Positions 62,851 through 64,000 of a stretch of 64,000 nt of DNA are shown piece after piece. How positions within the stretch are numbered: position 1 is the first letter of the stretch; each line of letters opens with the position of its first letter. Location of the stretch: the NCBI RefSeq assembly GCF_000413475.1, contig NZ_ATFK01000003.1:202224-266223 (forward strand), written 5' to 3'. Origin of the DNA: Streptococcus intermedius SK54 = ATCC 27335 (GTDB lineage: Bacteria; Bacillota; Bacilli; Lactobacillales; Streptococcaceae). The translations under genes and the position numbers were made by a program. The notes under the pieces were generated by a model. It saw only the letters and a program-made list of their open reading frames with translations. It was not told where the DNA came from and did no database searches.

Positions 62851-63684
62851 ATGAAAAATTACACTCAAAAATGGAAAGAACTAAATAAGAATGGAATCAA
62901 ATTATCATTGATTTGTGGTTTGAACTGGCTGATAAAATTCTTGTTTAAGGGACAATTTTATCTTTTCTCAGCTGTTTTTTTAGGATTGCTGACTTATTAC
63001 ATGCCGCAAGATATCCAATTATTTACAGTAAGAGTTTTAGAATTAATAGTCATGCTTAAAATAACGACAGATGTTATCTATACGATTTTTTCAAAAGAAA
63101 TTAGACGGATGAAAAACCCTCTTCTGTTAGGAGTAATGTCCTTATTCTTTCTAGCTGGTAATGTCTATATTAAACAACATACTTTGACAGAATTTTTGGT
63201 CAATCGTTTCTTTACGTTTTGGTTCATTAGTCTTGTTTTGACAATACTGGTAATTGTCATCCAACCGAGATTATTTAAGGTCCATCTCTTCAAAAATGTG
63301 CTCAATAAAACTTATTTAGGAATCCGAAAAACAACAGATGAGCTACCTCCAGAGTGCAATTTTTACACAGATGCGGATGAAAAAGATGCGGACAAACGGA
63401 TGAAAATGATGAACCAACATGTGATCAAAAAAACGTATCAGGGAGTTGTCGAATTAAGTTTTCTAAATAGAGAAGTAATTACAGGTATCAGTTATAAAGC
63501 AGTGCCATTTGAGAAAGAAAAGGAACGGGCTTTTATGGATGTAGACACGATTTATTATCCTGTTTTTAGGGTTTATCCATTTGGAATTGAGGAAGATTTT
63601 GGTCACATACTAATTAAATTTAAACTTAGTCGAAAGGCTGCTTTTACAAAAAACGCTGAAGGTTTACTGAAGAAAGATTTTTAA
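62851..63684 (+). CDS. Polytopic membrane protein of the mobile element
   Basis: 277 residues with about five membrane segments in the first 165 residues (LFSAVFLGLLTYYMPQ; LLLGVMSLFFLAGNVYI; FTFWFISLVLTILVIVIQPR). A cytosolic C-terminal domain of about 110 residues follows. AAAGGAAAA lies before the ATG. It could be a conjugation channel component, but no known signature (TcpE, VirB6 or similar) was recognised. A terminator follows. Confidence 0.72.
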   Translation: MKNYTQKWKELNKNGIKLSLICGLNWLIKFLFKGQFYLFSAVFLGLLTYYMPQDIQLFTVRVLELIVMLKITTDVIYTIFSKEIRRMKNPLLLGVMSLFFLAGNVYIKQHTLTEFLVNRFFTFWFISLVLTILVIVIQPRLFKVHLFKNVLNKTYLGIRKTTDELPPECNFYTDADEKDADKRMKMMNQHVIKKTYQGVVELSFLNREVITGISYKAVPFEKEKERAFMDVDTIYYPVFRVYPFGIEEDFGHILIKFKLSRKAAFTKNAEGLLKKDF

Positions 63685-63695
63685 AATATGCTGCT

Positions 63696-63727
63696 CCCTA
63701 ATAATTATATTAGGGGGTGTCTTTTTA
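63696..63727 (+). terminator. Terminator in the mobile element
   Basis: CCCTAAT (63696-63702) with ATTAGGG (63709-63715), then GTGTCTTTTTA. It separates the 55-63.7 kb gene train from a new unit that starts near 63.8 kb. Confidence 0.75.
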
Positions 63728-63845
63728 TATTAAAATAATTTTTATTTTTGTCAAGTTAAAAATTATTTTTCTGATTTGTCCCATTAAAAACTAAAAAAAG
63801 AATATCTCTTATACTAAATAAAATAGAATATAAAGGAGTGCTAAA

Positions 63846-64000
63846 ATGGCAAAAAAGAACATCAATAAAATTAAATCAGAGCTTGAAGAATCAAAGGCAA
63901 AAGTTATCGCTTTGGAAGCAGAACAGAAACTTGCGGAAGAAACTCTTCAAAAAGAAATTGGAAAAATTTATATGCAAATTCAATTCAAAAAAGATAAAAA
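63846..64000 (+). CDS. Coiled-coil protein, 3' end outside window
   Basis: ATG 63846 with AAAGGAG 7 bases upstream; 51 codons are visible and open to the edge (MAKKNINKIKSELEESKAKV, IALEAEQKLAEETLQKEI). The heptad pattern indicates a coiled coil. TATACT near 63811-63816 is a probable -10, so this starts a separate transcript. It may be a mobilisation accessory protein, but too little is visible. Confidence 0.7.
   Translation, partial: MAKKNINKIKSELEESKAKVIALEAEQKLAEETLQKEIGKIYMQIQFKKDK

Noticed and set aside
1..64000. CRISPR arrays, tRNA or rRNA genes
   Set aside because: No regularly spaced repeats and no cloverleaf or rRNA segments were recognised anywhere in the window.

Overview
The window is chromosomal DNA of a low-GC Gram-positive coccus, almost certainly a Streptococcus of the sanguinis/mitis-like oral group. 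The basis is gene content and order: rex next to a class I glutamine amidotransferase and radC; the relQ-nadK-rluD-type-pta run; a duplicated pstB; split coaB and coaC with an ECF S component; an iron-sulfur-less MutY; and paired U32 proteins. The species cannot be resolved by reading alone. No rRNA or tRNA gene was recognised.

Layout. 1-2136: the 3' part of pcrA and a Nudix hydrolase. 2137-3000: a decayed ISL3-family insertion sequence. 3001-7135: a TetR regulator and a heterodimeric ABC exporter-type pair. 7188-8752: a GbsR/MarR-type regulator with a palindromic operator over its own promoter, plus an alpha/beta hydrolase. 8943-16271: housekeeping and stress genes (DUF2130, truB, ribF, an Spx-family protein, an inositol-phosphatase-type enzyme, an rRNA m5C methyltransferase). 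16378-21397: the high-affinity phosphate system pstS-pstC-pstA-pstB1-pstB2-phoU. 21483-26719: radC, a dead glutamine amidotransferase, rex, a cysteine desulfurase unit, PRPP synthetase and a CYTH protein. 26815-31403: relQ, nadK, a pseudouridine synthase, pta and mutY. 31578-37741: a thioredoxin-like protein, phosphoglucomutase, coaB-coaC with a putative pantothenate transporter, and fhs. 37841-40391: a dead acetyltransferase, an AlkD-like glycosylase, DUF1275, an orphan structured RNA and a second ISL3 relic. 40392-54432: zwf, an MFS pump, a permease cluster, tex, an SprT-like protein, PspC, Nudix, hprK-lgt, envelope-associated small proteins, and two U32 tRNA-hydroxylation-type proteins.

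From about 55.1 kb to the right edge the DNA turns visibly AT-rich. It holds a compact, same-strand, overlapping gene train typical of an integrative and conjugative element or a related mobile element: a replication primase, a D12-class adenine methylase beside an HNH endonuclease, a membrane-anchored thioredoxin-like protein, and several membrane or coiled-coil proteins with no recognisable function. No integrase, relaxase, coupling protein or VirB4 ATPase is in view, so the element continues beyond the window.

The most interesting unexplained item lies in the gap between host and element. A sigma-A promoter overlaps a consensus-perfect CcpA (cre) site and would drive a transcript of about 445 nt. 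That transcript contains several long-range complementary segments (9-16 bp), a tiny ORF and a strong terminator. A second orphan RNA of about 140 nt, with GNRA-capped hairpins, lies between DUF1275 and zwf. Four genes (mutY, tex, the first U32 gene, probably ribF) have an extended -10 box so close to their start codon that their mRNAs should be leaderless.
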